The position numbers and the translations under genes were made by a program. Under the pieces are notes generated by a model. The model was not told where the DNA came from. It worked only from the letters and a program-made list of their open reading frames with translations, and did no database searches. A stretch of 64,000 nucleotides of DNA, from assembly GCA_016932075.1 (NCBI GenBank), contig JAFGDP010000149.1, forward strand, positions 1 through 64,000. Reading direction: 5' to 3'. Position 1 is the first letter of the stretch, and each line of letters starts with the position of its first letter. Source of the DNA: Chitinispirillaceae bacterium (GTDB lineage: Bacteria > Fibrobacterota > Chitinivibrionia > Chitinivibrionales > Chitinispirillaceae). Shown here piece after piece: positions 18,262 to 26,433 of this stretch.

Positions 18262-19117
18262 CACCGGCACTCCTGTTCCCATGCCCAGCGACCGTCTCTC
18301 ATTTATCCATATCAGTGACACTCATTTCGGCCCTGATCGCGGGTATTCGCTCTGGGGAAAAAACACTTTTGACTGCGCGCGCGCGCTTATTGACTTGATC
18401 AGGGACTTCCGTGCTCCCTATGATTTTATCGTTCATACCGGCGATATACTCAACATTGCCTCGATCGAGTCCGTCAGCCGCGCTCATGAGGTCTTTTCGC
18501 GGCTGCCAATACCCGCCTGCTTTGTCCAGGGAAACCATGACGGCGACACCGCCTTTTTCAGGAACCATTTCGGCCAATACCATGCCGCTCTGGGCTCCTT
18601 TGACCGCGACGCCACCACCTCCTGGCGTTTCGTGCAAAAAGGAACGGCGTTCTGCGGGCTCGACTGCCGCGGTCCCGGGTTCGAGGATTGCCGGGGATCA
18701 TACACCGGCCGCCACGAACGGATTCTCGAACAGTTCCTTGATGAGTCGGGGGACCTGCCTGTCGCGCTCTTCCTGCACTTCCCGGTCCTGCCGCTCGGTT
18801 CCGCCTGGGCGGACCGGGGCATGCTGCTCCGTGACGGCGAGCGCCTCCATAGTCGGCTTCTCGCGTGCGGGAGGCGGATACGCGGGGTCTTCTTCGGCCA
18901 CGTCCACAACCATGTCACGCTTGTCAAAGACGGCATCCTCTACGCCGCCGCGCCGAGCCCGTTCTGCAGGTTCAGGCTGCTCCCGGACGATACCGAAGTC
19001 GTTTTCGAACCCGATGTTCCGCCGGCGTTCAATTACGTGTCGCTCTCCGCTTCCGGCGTAACGGTCAAAGAGATCTCGCCCGGGGGGAAGTATACCAGAA
19101 CCGGTACAGAGTGCTGA
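18233..19117 (+). CDS. Calcineurin-like metallophosphoesterase
   Basis: The protein has the metal-binding motifs of the family: ISDTHFG near the N-terminus, HTGDIL, GNHDG, and the C-terminal HFPVLP and GHVHNH. It resembles CpdA/Icc-type cytoplasmic phosphodiesterases and could act on cyclic nucleotides, but the substrate is not determined by the sequence. GTG/ATG choice: ATG 18233 has a GGGAG site ten bases upstream; ATG 18281 begins nearer to the conserved region but has no ribosome site. It overlaps the PilZ gene by 29 bases, so a link with cyclic nucleotide signalling is attractive but unproven. Confidence 0.85.
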   Translation: MKSRSRNSNNTGTPVPMPSDRLSFIHISDTHFGPDRGYSLWGKNTFDCARALIDLIRDFRAPYDFIVHTGDILNIASIESVSRAHEVFSRLPIPACFVQGNHDGDTAFFRNHFGQYHAALGSFDRDATTSWRFVQKGTAFCGLDCRGPGFEDCRGSYTGRHERILEQFLDESGDLPVALFLHFPVLPLGSAWADRGMLLRDGERLHSRLLACGRRIRGVFFGHVHNHVTLVKDGILYAAAPSPFCRFRLLPDDTEVVFEPDVPPAFNYVSLSASGVTVKEISPGGKYTRTGTEC

Positions 19118-19166
19118 CAAAACGGTTTCCCTAGAAGCATCTATTCAGAATAGACCTGTTTTAATG

Positions 19167-19267
19167 GTCATACCGGCCCCGGCTTTCACAGGGGCAGGCT
19201 CCAGCCGGTATCCAGTGAGCAAAAAATGGAAAAGCAACCCATGGATTCCGGCTTTCGCCGGAATGAC
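19167..19267. repeat. REP/MITE-like palindromic element with GTCAT...ATGAC ends
   Basis: A 101-base element in the gap between two convergent genes. It begins GTCATACCGG and ends CCGGAATGAC (near-inverted ends), and contains an internal GATTCCGGCTTTCGCCGGAATGAC-type hairpin of which 19 or so bases form a perfect stem-loop. Such GTCATTCC..GGAATGAC palindromes are a familiar class of dispersed repeats in many bacteria. Whether other copies exist in this genome cannot be seen here. Confidence 0.75.
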
Positions 19268-19326
19268 GAATCGAATAGACAAAAAAAGAGACTGGTCTCC
19301 CCGGTTATCCAGGCAAACCCGAACGC

Positions 19327-19962
19327 TTACTGCGTGGTTTCCGTCTTTTGTTCTTTTCCCGGTTTTGCCTCGACCGCTTTCTTTGCCGACGGTTTTTTGC
19401 CGATGACCGTGGCTTTCTTGATGATAATCGCAGTCCCCGGGACATCGCCCATGCCGTTGCGCATGGTGGTGGGCGTCTTGGCAATGGCGTCAACCGTTTC
19501 CATACCTTTTACGACCTTGCCGAACACGCAATAGCCCCAGCCCTGATCGGTTTTGCTCTTGAAATCCAGGAAGGCGTTGTCCACGGTATTGATGAAAAAC
19601 TGGGACGTTGCGGAGTGCGGGTTCGGCGTGCGCGCCATGGCGACCGTGCCGCGAAGGTTGCGCAGCCCGTTGTCCGCTTCATTGGCGACCGGCGGTCTGG
19701 AGCTCTTCTGCTGCAGGTCCTCGGTAAACCCCCCGCCCTGGATCATAAAGGTCTTGATCACCCGGTGAAAAATAGTCCCGTTGTAGAAACCGCTGTTCAC
19801 GTACGCAAGAAAGTTTTCCACGGTCTTTGGCGCGCGCGTCGCGTTGAGCTCGATCACAATGTCGCCGAGCGTGGTCTCGAGTTTGACCTGCGGGCGGGTT
19901 TGGGCGAAACAAATGCCGGCAAGGGACACAACAGCGATTAGCGCGGAACAATAACGTTTCAT
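19327..19962 (-). CDS. Periplasmic peptidyl-prolyl cis-trans isomerase (cyclophilin type)
   Basis: A 211-residue protein with a signal peptide (SALIAVVSLAGICFAQ) followed by a cyclophilin domain at about residues 25-185. Diagnostic segments are FHRVIKTFMIQGGGF, RGTVAMARTPNPHSATSQFFIN and the YCVFGKVVKGMETVD strand. It catalyses proline isomerisation in exported proteins. The start has an AAAGGATG ribosome site. The lysine-rich tail (KKPSAKKAVEAKPGKEQK) is probably disordered. It is the PpiA-like class. No operon partner. Confidence 0.9.
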   Translation of the reverse strand: MKRYCSALIAVVSLAGICFAQTRPQVKLETTLGDIVIELNATRAPKTVENFLAYVNSGFYNGTIFHRVIKTFMIQGGGFTEDLQQKSSRPPVANEADNGLRNLRGTVAMARTPNPHSATSQFFINTVDNAFLDFKSKTDQGWGYCVFGKVVKGMETVDAIAKTPTTMRNGMGDVPGTAIIIKKATVIGKKPSAKKAVEAKPGKEQKTETTQ

Positions 19963-20066
19963 GGTACATCCTTTCTTGATAGGTGCGGAAATGTTGTTAC
20001 CAACGTGATTTCTAAAATAACCTGTGGGACAGGCAAAAGACGATTCCTGAAACGTCGGAGAACCAG

Positions 20067-20864
20067 TTATTCCGTCAACTCCCGGAAAAACACCAGCGAG
20101 CTGTCCCGTATATAGCGGATGGGTTTTTTCGCCGCCAGCTCATTAAGAAACCTGAACACGTCCACGGTCGACGGATCGTCCCACCGGTAATCGTGCCAGA
20201 GGATGATCCCGCCCGGCTTCAGCATCGCGAAAGCCTTCCCGGTGTCGTTTTCTACATATGAATAGGCGTGCGACCCGTCAATGAAGATCATGTCGAACGC
20301 CGCACGGTACGGCGTTTCGTCGAACTTCTTGCTGTCGCCGTACAACTGGGTTATCTTCGGTTCCACATCAGTACCGGTATAGAGGAATTTCCGGTACGCG
20401 GACTCGATCCTGGCGAACCGCGCCGCATCGGGCGAATCGGATGCGGCGCCGTCATACTCGCCCACCTGGTCCGGGGCAAGGGTGAGGGTGACGATCCGAG
20501 CATCACGCGGTGAATTCCGTGCCAGATGATACGTTGTTTTGCCCGTACAGGTGCCGAACTCGAAAATGTGCGTCGCATGCTTTGCCAGAACCGAAAGTAT
20601 CCAGGCTTCATGATCGCTTGTCGCTCCGGGAAGATCCCTCGTGCGGTGTACGATGGAGACTTCACAATCGATGGAATGGCCGAAATCACCGCTCGCAAAG
20701 CACGGATGCACGGAATCGAGTCCGACCGCGGGCAGGGGAACCGGCAGCTTCGGCAGTTTCCGCTTCGACGCGTACAACCTGCGGCGGTACCGGATGAATT
20801 CGTAGAGAAATATCCAGCTGAGGATAAAAAATAATGCGGTGGATATCCAGAGGATCACGAGCAT
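20067..20864 (-). CDS. Membrane-anchored class I SAM-dependent methyltransferase
   Basis: About 265 residues from ATG 20864. An N-terminal hydrophobic helix (LVILWISTALFFILSWIFLY) should anchor it in the inner membrane. The methyltransferase core shows the SAM motif IFEFGTCTGKTTYHLA, then FDMIFIDGSHAYSYV and LKPGGIILWHDY, the pattern of the Methyltransf_24 group. The substrate is unknown. The open frame could start upstream at GTG 20975, but this adds a segment without features. The nearest upstream gene is the GH8 glycanase on the same strand, 272 bases away. Confidence 0.75.
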   Translation of the reverse strand: MLVILWISTALFFILSWIFLYEFIRYRRRLYASKRKLPKLPVPLPAVGLDSVHPCFASGDFGHSIDCEVSIVHRTRDLPGATSDHEAWILSVLAKHATHIFEFGTCTGKTTYHLARNSPRDARIVTLTLAPDQVGEYDGAASDSPDAARFARIESAYRKFLYTGTDVEPKITQLYGDSKKFDETPYRAAFDMIFIDGSHAYSYVENDTGKAFAMLKPGGIILWHDYRWDDPSTVDVFRFLNELAAKKPIRYIRDSSLVFFRELTE

Positions 20865-21135
20865 GGCACGTTTAAAAAATAACAACCGCCCGGGTACACA
20901 GAAAGGAAAAGCGGCGCACCGTGATCCAGACGGCGTGACCGTGAACCGGGCGCGACACTGCTTTTTGAAAAGCACGCGCCGCTGTTTATCGGGGACGCCT
21001 GGTTTATTGCCATCGGCACTGGCGCGGCGCCGGCATCGACAATCCGAGCGGCGTTACCATCACCTGTTACGATAATGCCGGCGGCACCCATTGCCATGAG
21101 GATTGATCAGGCGCCTCTGTATATTCGCGCCTTTG

Positions 21136-22392
21136 TTACTTTGCTATTCTGACTATTCCCTGCAGGGGAATGCTTTTCTGTTTGATTCTTTTTCCGTTCA
21201 ATGAAAAAGCGCTTCCGGTAAACGGTGTCGCGGACACGATAAAGGACGGGGCCGCACTCCCGGGAGCGGCGCAAACCATCCGCGGCATGATCACCGGGGT
21301 GCCGTTCATCGGCGTCAGGTTGCCGGAGAGCGTGAGCATGGTGACCACCTGGAGCGTCTTGTTGTAGTAGCTTGATGCGTCGGCGCTTTTCGTGGCAGCG
21401 AATCCCCCATTTACGAAATCCTGATTACTGGAAGACACCATGGCCGCGCAGGAGAGGCATCCGGTAAACGTGGCATTGGAAAATCCCGCCAGCGCGTTTC
21501 CTGAAAGGGAGTAGCCCGCCTTGATCGATGCCGGATTGTTGCCCGTCGCCCCACGGATCCAGGTCGCCATTTTCGCGTTGATATCCCGCGCGTCGCCGTG
21601 ACCGTACCACGCGTATGCCCATGCCATGCGCCACGGCGTGCGTACCGCGTCATAGTAAAAATCGCCCTGCAGCGTGTTGCCGTCCTGCGAGCACCAGTCA
21701 GGCACCAGGCCTGTGGAGGAATTGGCCACCTTTTTTAGCAGCGCGTATGAATTCCTGATCACCGCGTCCCAGTCATGGGAATCAATTGTTTTGAACAGCT
21801 CCAGGGCGCCGGTACAAAAATAAGAAGGATTTTTCCTGGTGTCCCACATGTCGCCCGGCTTGATATATTTGTCGGCATTGACCTCATACTGCCAGATCTT
21901 TCCGACAAGCTCCCCGGCATCGGTACGGTACTGCTCACTTCCCCACTGACGGTGGGCCAATATGAGCGCGACCGCCGCATCCAGCTCGGCATCGGTCGCG
22001 CCGTTCTGGCCCTCGACATTGGAAAAACCATTGATTTTCCAGTGCATGACGCCATGGTCGTTGCGCCACCGTTTGTAGTAGGCCCACAGTTTGTCAAACT
22101 CGTCCCGCGTATTGTTCTGGCTGTTGTCCATGCACGCCATGATGAGCATGCCGTAGGCAACCCCTTCGCTCACGGTCTTGCTCTTGTCGTCCCATTTGAT
22201 ACGCGCCTCATTGCCGCTCTCTTCGTAATAATCCCGCATCCACTGATCAAATACCGACTGAACATCCGACGAAGAGGCGGTGGTGGCCCTGATGCCGTAG
22301 TTGACCCTGTTTTGAGGGAAGGGAAAATTTGAAGCAGACGCAAAAAGTGCAAAGCTAAGGACAACGGCCGCCAATGATGATGCTCGTTTCAT
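21136..22392 (-). CDS. Secreted glycoside hydrolase family 8 (endoglucanase-like) with sorting-type tail
   Basis: A 418-residue GH8 protein that probably cleaves beta-1,4 linkages in cellulose, xylan or lichenan. A signal peptide (SLAAVVLSFALFASAS) precedes an alpha6/alpha6 barrel. The general acid is probably Glu76 in VSEGVAYGM, the substrate aspartate is Asp134 in ATDAELDAAVAL, and a base candidate is Asp248 in GDFYYDAVRTPWRMA. The GH8 signature reads ATDAE instead of the usual ATDAD. After residue 350 a short tail (VSATPFTGSAFSLNGKRI to GIVRIAK) looks like a type IX sorting domain. A GGGAGAAG ribosome site precedes the ATG. It implies polysaccharide degradation outside the cell. Confidence 0.9.
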   Translation of the reverse strand: MKRASSLAAVVLSFALFASASNFPFPQNRVNYGIRATTASSSDVQSVFDQWMRDYYEESGNEARIKWDDKSKTVSEGVAYGMLIMACMDNSQNNTRDEFDKLWAYYKRWRNDHGVMHWKINGFSNVEGQNGATDAELDAAVALILAHRQWGSEQYRTDAGELVGKIWQYEVNADKYIKPGDMWDTRKNPSYFCTGALELFKTIDSHDWDAVIRNSYALLKKVANSSTGLVPDWCSQDGNTLQGDFYYDAVRTPWRMAWAYAWYGHGDARDINAKMATWIRGATGNNPASIKAGYSLSGNALAGFSNATFTGCLSCAAMVSSSNQDFVNGGFAATKSADASSYYNKTLQVVTMLTLSGNLTPMNGTPVIMPRMVCAAPGSAAPSFIVSATPFTGSAFSLNGKRIKQKSIPLQGIVRIAK

Positions 22393-22614
22393 GGTTGATC
22401 TTCTCCCGGGTACTTTTATTGGTGCCGACTAGATTAGTAGCCGACCCGGGCAGCCAGGTTCAATTTATACGATTAATATCGCGTCAAAATCGATTAAACA
22501 ATGTAACATTTTCTTATATCACATGACGTTATTTTTGAAAATTTCAAAGGTTGTTTTTATATTAGTAGCAATAGTAACAATCGTCTCATACTAGTTGTCA
22601 TTGGTTGTTGTTAC
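22393..22614. other. AT-rich divergent upstream region
   Basis: This stretch upstream of the GH8 gene is markedly AT-rich, unlike the flanking genes. It probably holds the GH8 promoter on the minus strand. No consensus pair or operator was clear to me. Confidence 0.35.
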
Positions 22615-22735
22615 TCCGGAGTCGGGATCGGCATCGGAATCGGCATCGGAATCGGCATCGGAATCGGCATCGAAAACGGCCGTAATTAAAGACGATCCCG
22701 ATACCGATAGCGACTCCGATCCCGAGATCACATCA
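22615..22735. repeat. Hexamer-based direct repeat (GGAATC/GGCATC) with partial inverted copy
   Basis: From 22620 to about 22675 the sequence is built from alternating hexamers GGCATC and GGAATC, with about eight hexamer units. After a 25-base spacer, 22690-22730 carries a degenerate complement of the same unit (CGATCCCGATACCGATAGC and CGACTCCGATCCCGAG). Transcribed, the two arms could form a long imperfect stem. Read in frame it would encode Ser-Ala-Ser-Glu or Asp-Ala-Asp-Ser repeats, but the ORFs have no other support. It lies 80 bases before the start of the peptidase-like gene. Confidence 0.75.
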
Positions 22736-22815
22736 TGGTGTATTAATGTAAAAAATGTGAGCCAGTTACTAACCGAACAGCCTGCTCCCCTCTCCCAATA
22801 AAGGCGGTTCATCAA

Positions 22816-24570
22816 ATGAAAAATTCCATTGTTCTCGCGCTCCTGGTTCTCTCTTTTTCGCTGGCTTCCGCTCAGATCGGACCCCAGCGCTACACCTATG
22901 CCGTGGTCATCAGCCGTACTGCGTATGCAGATGCCGGATGGAAGGCCGTGGCGGACGCGCTGCTGCAAAAGCACAACGCGACCTCTTCACGCCTGTTCAC
23001 CTGGAACAGCAGTGTGAATGATGTTAAAAACGATCTTAGCGCGTTCATGCCCACCTATATCGGGTTCATTGCCAGGCCCGTGTCCGAATGCAATACCTCG
23101 TTTGTCGCTGCCGCGAGCCAGATCTCCCGCACCCTTGATTCGGATCCCTACGGCGATGCGTTCTGGGGCGTCATCACCGGGTTTGAAGCGGCCGATGCCC
23201 TGCGCGCAGTATCCGAATCCCTTGAGGTAAAAACAGTCATTCTGGCGTCCAGCGACATTGCGTACGAGCCTCCCTTGCAGCGCTACTTTCAGGCGCTCGG
23301 CATGCCGTGCGACAGCTATACCAGGACCGATTACCTGTTCGCGAACACCGGCGCCCGGGTGCATACCGTGGACCAGCGTCCGGAAAACCAGCGGGACCGG
23401 GTGCATCTCGTTTCAAAATGGCTTAACGCCGAAACGCTGAACATATCGGTTTCCGGCCAGGGCGCCATTTCAGGAACTTTTGACTGTCTCATGACCGGCG
23501 GGCACGGCAATGTCAACCTGTGGCAGATGCACTACAATGACGCCGGCACCGAAGGGTATCTGCGCTCATCCAATGGGCAATTGACCGGCGCGCCCTACTC
23601 GGGAAGCTCAATCCCCATCAATTCGCCGACGCCAAAGATCTTTTGGCATGTGAGCAACTGTCTCATGGGAACCCCGGACAATATCAACAACTGGGTGTAT
23701 GCCGCGTTTCACACGGGCCATGCGGTTCAGATGTTCGGCTTTATTCCGACAGCTTCCACCGGCGACGAGTTCATGGCATGGGGACTGTTCGACCGGATAA
23801 CCAAATTCGCGGGAAAGTATACCCTGCCCCAGGGATTTTTTATTACCAACAATAATGCCCAGTTCGAGCTCCGCCATCCAACCGGCCAATTCAACCAGAG
23901 CAGGGTGCAATCCTATATGGACGCCACGGTGGTGTATGGTGATCCTGCGGCAAACGTCAAATTTTACGGCCTCGGCGACTCGGCGCGATCGTACAAAGAG
24001 TCCTTCACCTACACCACCAATGGCCAGGGCGTTTCCACCTTTGATTACTCAGTCACCACCATGGCTCACGGCCTGCAGTTCAACCAGGGTTACTGCTACC
24101 AGTTCAGGCCGGTATTTTTCATGCCGCTGCGCATTGACCCTAGTACGGTCACCATTACTCAAAATGACGGGAATACCGCCGATATCACCGACAACTTGAT
24201 CCTGTGGGAACTGCTTCGCAGCGGCCAGTCCATGCAGCGGGGCGCGACCAAAACGCTGAGCTTCACCGCGAGGATCATCAGCCAGACCGATGTTGTTTCC
24301 AAAGGTGTGGCCACGTCACAACCACCAAAGCGCATGACCGCGTCGTTCAATCCCCGCACCAGGACAATCACCCTCGACTTCAGCACGAAGCTCTTCGGAA
24401 ACTTCAGCGTCGTGGTAATCGACGCATCGGGAAAAACCGTATGCCGCGAGAACATGGTCTCATGCGGGAAAATTCATATACTGCGGGCTGACCTCGGTGC
24501 GGGAGTGTATCTTGCCCTCACGAAAACCGGCACAACCGTTCTCAGAGACAAGATCGCCGTTGTCAGGTGA
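22816..24570 (+). CDS. Secreted gingipain-like (clan CD) cysteine-peptidase-fold protein with sorting-type tail
   Basis: A 584-residue exported protein. Signal peptide SIVLALLVLSFSLASAQ is followed by a long domain with alternating beta strands and helices. Within it LMTGGHGNVNLW (His230) and IFWHVSNCLMGTP (Cys282), each at a strand end, match the His/Cys dyad layout of C25-type gingipains and other clan CD caspase-fold peptidases. From about residue 510 a tail (FNPRTRTITLDFS to RDKIAVVR, with GAGVYLALTKTG) has the type IX sorting-domain look. I have not seen the specificity pocket needed to assign cleavage preference. It could be a processing protease for other cargo or a degradative enzyme. 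Family assignment is moderate. Confidence 0.65.
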   Translation: MKNSIVLALLVLSFSLASAQIGPQRYTYAVVISRTAYADAGWKAVADALLQKHNATSSRLFTWNSSVNDVKNDLSAFMPTYIGFIARPVSECNTSFVAAASQISRTLDSDPYGDAFWGVITGFEAADALRAVSESLEVKTVILASSDIAYEPPLQRYFQALGMPCDSYTRTDYLFANTGARVHTVDQRPENQRDRVHLVSKWLNAETLNISVSGQGAISGTFDCLMTGGHGNVNLWQMHYNDAGTEGYLRSSNGQLTGAPYSGSSIPINSPTPKIFWHVSNCLMGTPDNINNWVYAAFHTGHAVQMFGFIPTASTGDEFMAWGLFDRITKFAGKYTLPQGFFITNNNAQFELRHPTGQFNQSRVQSYMDATVVYGDPAANVKFYGLGDSARSYKESFTYTTNGQGVSTFDYSVTTMAHGLQFNQGYCYQFRPVFFMPLRIDPSTVTITQNDGNTADITDNLILWELLRSGQSMQRGATKTLSFTARIISQTDVVSKGVATSQPPKRMTASFNPRTRTITLDFSTKLFGNFSVVVIDASGKTVCRENMVSCGKIHILRADLGAGVYLALTKTGTTVLRDKIAVVR

Positions 24571-24617
24571 AGCTCACGATGCCTTGAAACGGAGTAACCG
24601 TTGTTCAGGAATTCACG

Positions 24618-25298
24618 CTACGTTGATCCCTTTTGCAGATACCGCACCGCAGTGCGCAGTGCCTTTGCTATAGCACCCTTGAGGGCAGTACCATAAAACA
24701 GCATAGTCACACCTTCTTCACCTAAGGACCAGTACGAGAGAACTTTTCTTTTCTGCCGTACATCCCAGATCTTGAACAGAATGGTCACCATACAGGTCTG
24801 CGAATAACCACCCCCTGTAAGAACTCCCGTCCCGCCTGGACCCGTCGAAGTCACCATCGGCATGGATAAACCCTGCCTGTTTTGGATGGTGATGGTCTCG
24901 ACAACAAGGTAATACTCCTCCGCGGTGGATGCCAGAAGCGACTGGATTGCGTTGAGCGTATTTTCACTGTATGCCTGATCAGTCAGGCTGAACGCTTCGT
25001 TGGGATCCTGCGCAACCGTGACCGAACAGCCTAGTATTGATTGCAAGCTATCGGCGATCTGTCCGCTCAGGATGCGTGCGAACTGCTGGTCTGACCCATA
25101 TAATTTTATAAAAGGTTCTCTGAAGCCCCTCAAATCAATATTGTTTGCCACCGCGACACGCACCGTGGTTGAATCACGGATCATATCAAATGAAAACGAG
25201 TCGTCCTGATACTCCTTCTTGATCTTGAGCCCGCCGGCACACCCGTAAAGCAGCACCAGGGAGCACCCGATGCCATATACTATACTGCTGCCCTGCAT
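24618..25298 (-). CDS. Probable outer-membrane lipoprotein, unknown function
   Basis: The start ATG 25298 gives a lipoprotein signal (GIGCSLVLLYGCAGG) with lipobox LYGC and a mature protein starting at Cys. About 226 residues. The mature part contains a QIADSLQSIL region, a glycine-rich segment (TSTGPGGTGVLTGGGYS) and a LFKIWDVRQKRKVLSYWS strand pattern that could be part of a small sandwich domain. No family is recognised. It overlaps the lspA gene by 19 bases, so the lipoprotein and the peptidase that matures such proteins are coupled in one transcript. Confidence 0.7.
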   Translation of the reverse strand: MQGSSIVYGIGCSLVLLYGCAGGLKIKKEYQDDSFSFDMIRDSTTVRVAVANNIDLRGFREPFIKLYGSDQQFARILSGQIADSLQSILGCSVTVAQDPNEAFSLTDQAYSENTLNAIQSLLASTAEEYYLVVETITIQNRQGLSMPMVTSTGPGGTGVLTGGGYSQTCMVTILFKIWDVRQKRKVLSYWSLGEEGVTMLFYGTALKGAIAKALRTAVRYLQKGST

Positions 25299-25801
25299 CT
25301 CTTTTTTTCCTTTTTCCCGAAAAACGACCCTGCAACCAGCACCGCCATGCCGATGCACAGATACGCGTCAGCCAGATTAAAGAAAAACGGCCAGTCCAGC
25401 ACCCCGCCCGCGTGGATATGAATGAAATCCACCACATAGCCGCGCGTAAACTGGTCGATCAGGTTGCCGACCGCGCCCGCCCAGATAAGGAGAAACGGCA
25501 GCAGCACTGCCACCGGCCGCCTGCGCCAGGTATAGATCACCGCCGTCACCCCGATGAAGATGGCGAGCCGCACCCAGGTCAAGAGCGACAGAAAGGCGTT
25601 TCCCTGCCCATTATTCATGATGCCGAATACCATGCCCCGGTTCTCCGTATACCCGAGCTCGACAAACCCCCTGATAAACTCCATGGGCGGTTTTCCCTTA
25701 AGCTCCTGCTTTGCCTTCTGCTTTGACCACTGGTCAGTGCCGCATCCAGCGAGCATGATAAGAAGCATTAAGAGGTATCGGATTATGGATCGTCGTATCA
25801 C
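25280..25801 (-). CDS. lspA: Prolipoprotein signal peptidase (SPase II)
   Basis: LspA is an inner-membrane aspartic peptidase that cleaves lipoprotein signal peptides at the lipidated cysteine. Hydrophobic segments, the TDQWSKQ motif (usual form DQxTK), YTENRGMVFGI, the two catalytic aspartates GNLIDQF and FNLADAY, and FIHIHAGG place it clearly in the family. Starts: GTG 25801 follows AAAGGG at proper spacing and is chosen; GTG 25810 is also possible. The first membrane segment ends in LAGCGTDQ, which mimics a lipobox (see findings). It overlaps the following lipoprotein gene by 19 bases. Confidence 0.9.
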   Translation of the reverse strand: MIRRSIIRYLLMLLIMLAGCGTDQWSKQKAKQELKGKPPMEFIRGFVELGYTENRGMVFGIMNNGQGNAFLSLLTWVRLAIFIGVTAVIYTWRRRPVAVLLPFLLIWAGAVGNLIDQFTRGYVVDFIHIHAGGVLDWPFFFNLADAYLCIGMAVLVAGSFFGKKEKKRCRAAV

Positions 25802-25849
25802 GAAAAACACCCTTTGCTTGACGGGAAATTACGATGCAACACTTTAAAA

Positions 25850-26117
25850 AATATATAACAGACGAAGGAAATAACGCAGCTCCCGCCCGTTGAATTCCTC
25901 ACCTATATAATGCGGAGCATACTCTTTCTTTTTAGTGAGGATCTTCCGGGATAAGGGATTGTATTGGTGCATTTGAAAAAATATAAGGTTGGTAGGTGCG
26001 GGTTGCATAAATCGTTCAATACCCCTGAAATACTTCTGAAGGCTGATACGTGAAATTTTTCTAAATCGTTCAATGCCCCCAAATCCCCCAGTGGGGGACT
26101 TTAAAACCGTTACGTTC
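25850..26117. repeat. Intergenic repeats: 18-bp direct repeat and C-rich hairpin
   Basis: The sequence TAAATCGTTCAATxCCCC occurs at 26008-26025 and again at 26062-26079 (x is A then G). The second copy is followed by a TCCCCCAGTGGGGGA hairpin at about 26083-26100 and CT-rich sequence. This mosaic looks like part of a short mobile or dispersed element rather than a gene. No coding region is supported in 25850-26117. Confidence 0.5.
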
Positions 26118-26330
26118 TTACTCCCCCTCTCCTTTCAGGAGAGCAGGCTGGGAGGAGAGGTCTTCCCGTGCCTTGCGCACCGCCTTGTCCCGAAGCTGGG
26201 CATACTCGACCGAGTTCCTGCCGCAGTCGCGGCGTACGAAACGCCGGACCTTGTAAAACAGGCCATTGGCCGCGGCAATTTCCCGCTCCTTTTCCAGACC
26301 GATCAGCAAATCAGCATCTGAGAAATGCAT
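26118..26330 (-). CDS. Small hypothetical protein
   Basis: From ATG 26330, preceded by an AAAGGAGTAACGGT ribosome site, the frame encodes 70 residues. The first 55 look like a charged helical protein (ADLLIGLEKEREIAAAN, FVRRDCGRNS). The final residues (SSQPALLKGEGE) are encoded by CT-rich sequence that resembles dispersed repeat material common at gene ends, so the true C-terminus may have been altered by an insertion. The strong ribosome site supports expression. Function unknown. Confidence 0.45.
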   Translation of the reverse strand: MHFSDADLLIGLEKEREIAAANGLFYKVRRFVRRDCGRNSVEYAQLRDKAVRKAREDLSSQPALLKGEGE

Positions 26331-26433
26331 ACCGTTACTCCTTTTTTTAAGGTGGTTTGTTGTTTGATAGTGCGCACTGGTCCGATTGCTGTTCGAAACC
26401 ATCACGCAAGGTATATCCGTAACTCATTGTCAT

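Noticed and set aside
18411..19061. 216-aa plus-strand ORF in another frame of the phosphoesterase
   Set aside because: Same-strand alternative frame without the metal motifs; high-GC artefact.
20969..21106. Frame ending PSGVTITCYDNAGGTHC before TGA at 21104
   Set aside because: Protein-like ending and good composition, but no start codon or ribosome site; perhaps the fossil end of a lost gene. Too short to claim.
22591..22974. Minus-strand ORF ending in Asp-Ala-Asp-Ser repeats
   Set aside because: The repeats are the translation of the hexamer array; no start signal, and it overlaps the start of a real plus-strand gene.
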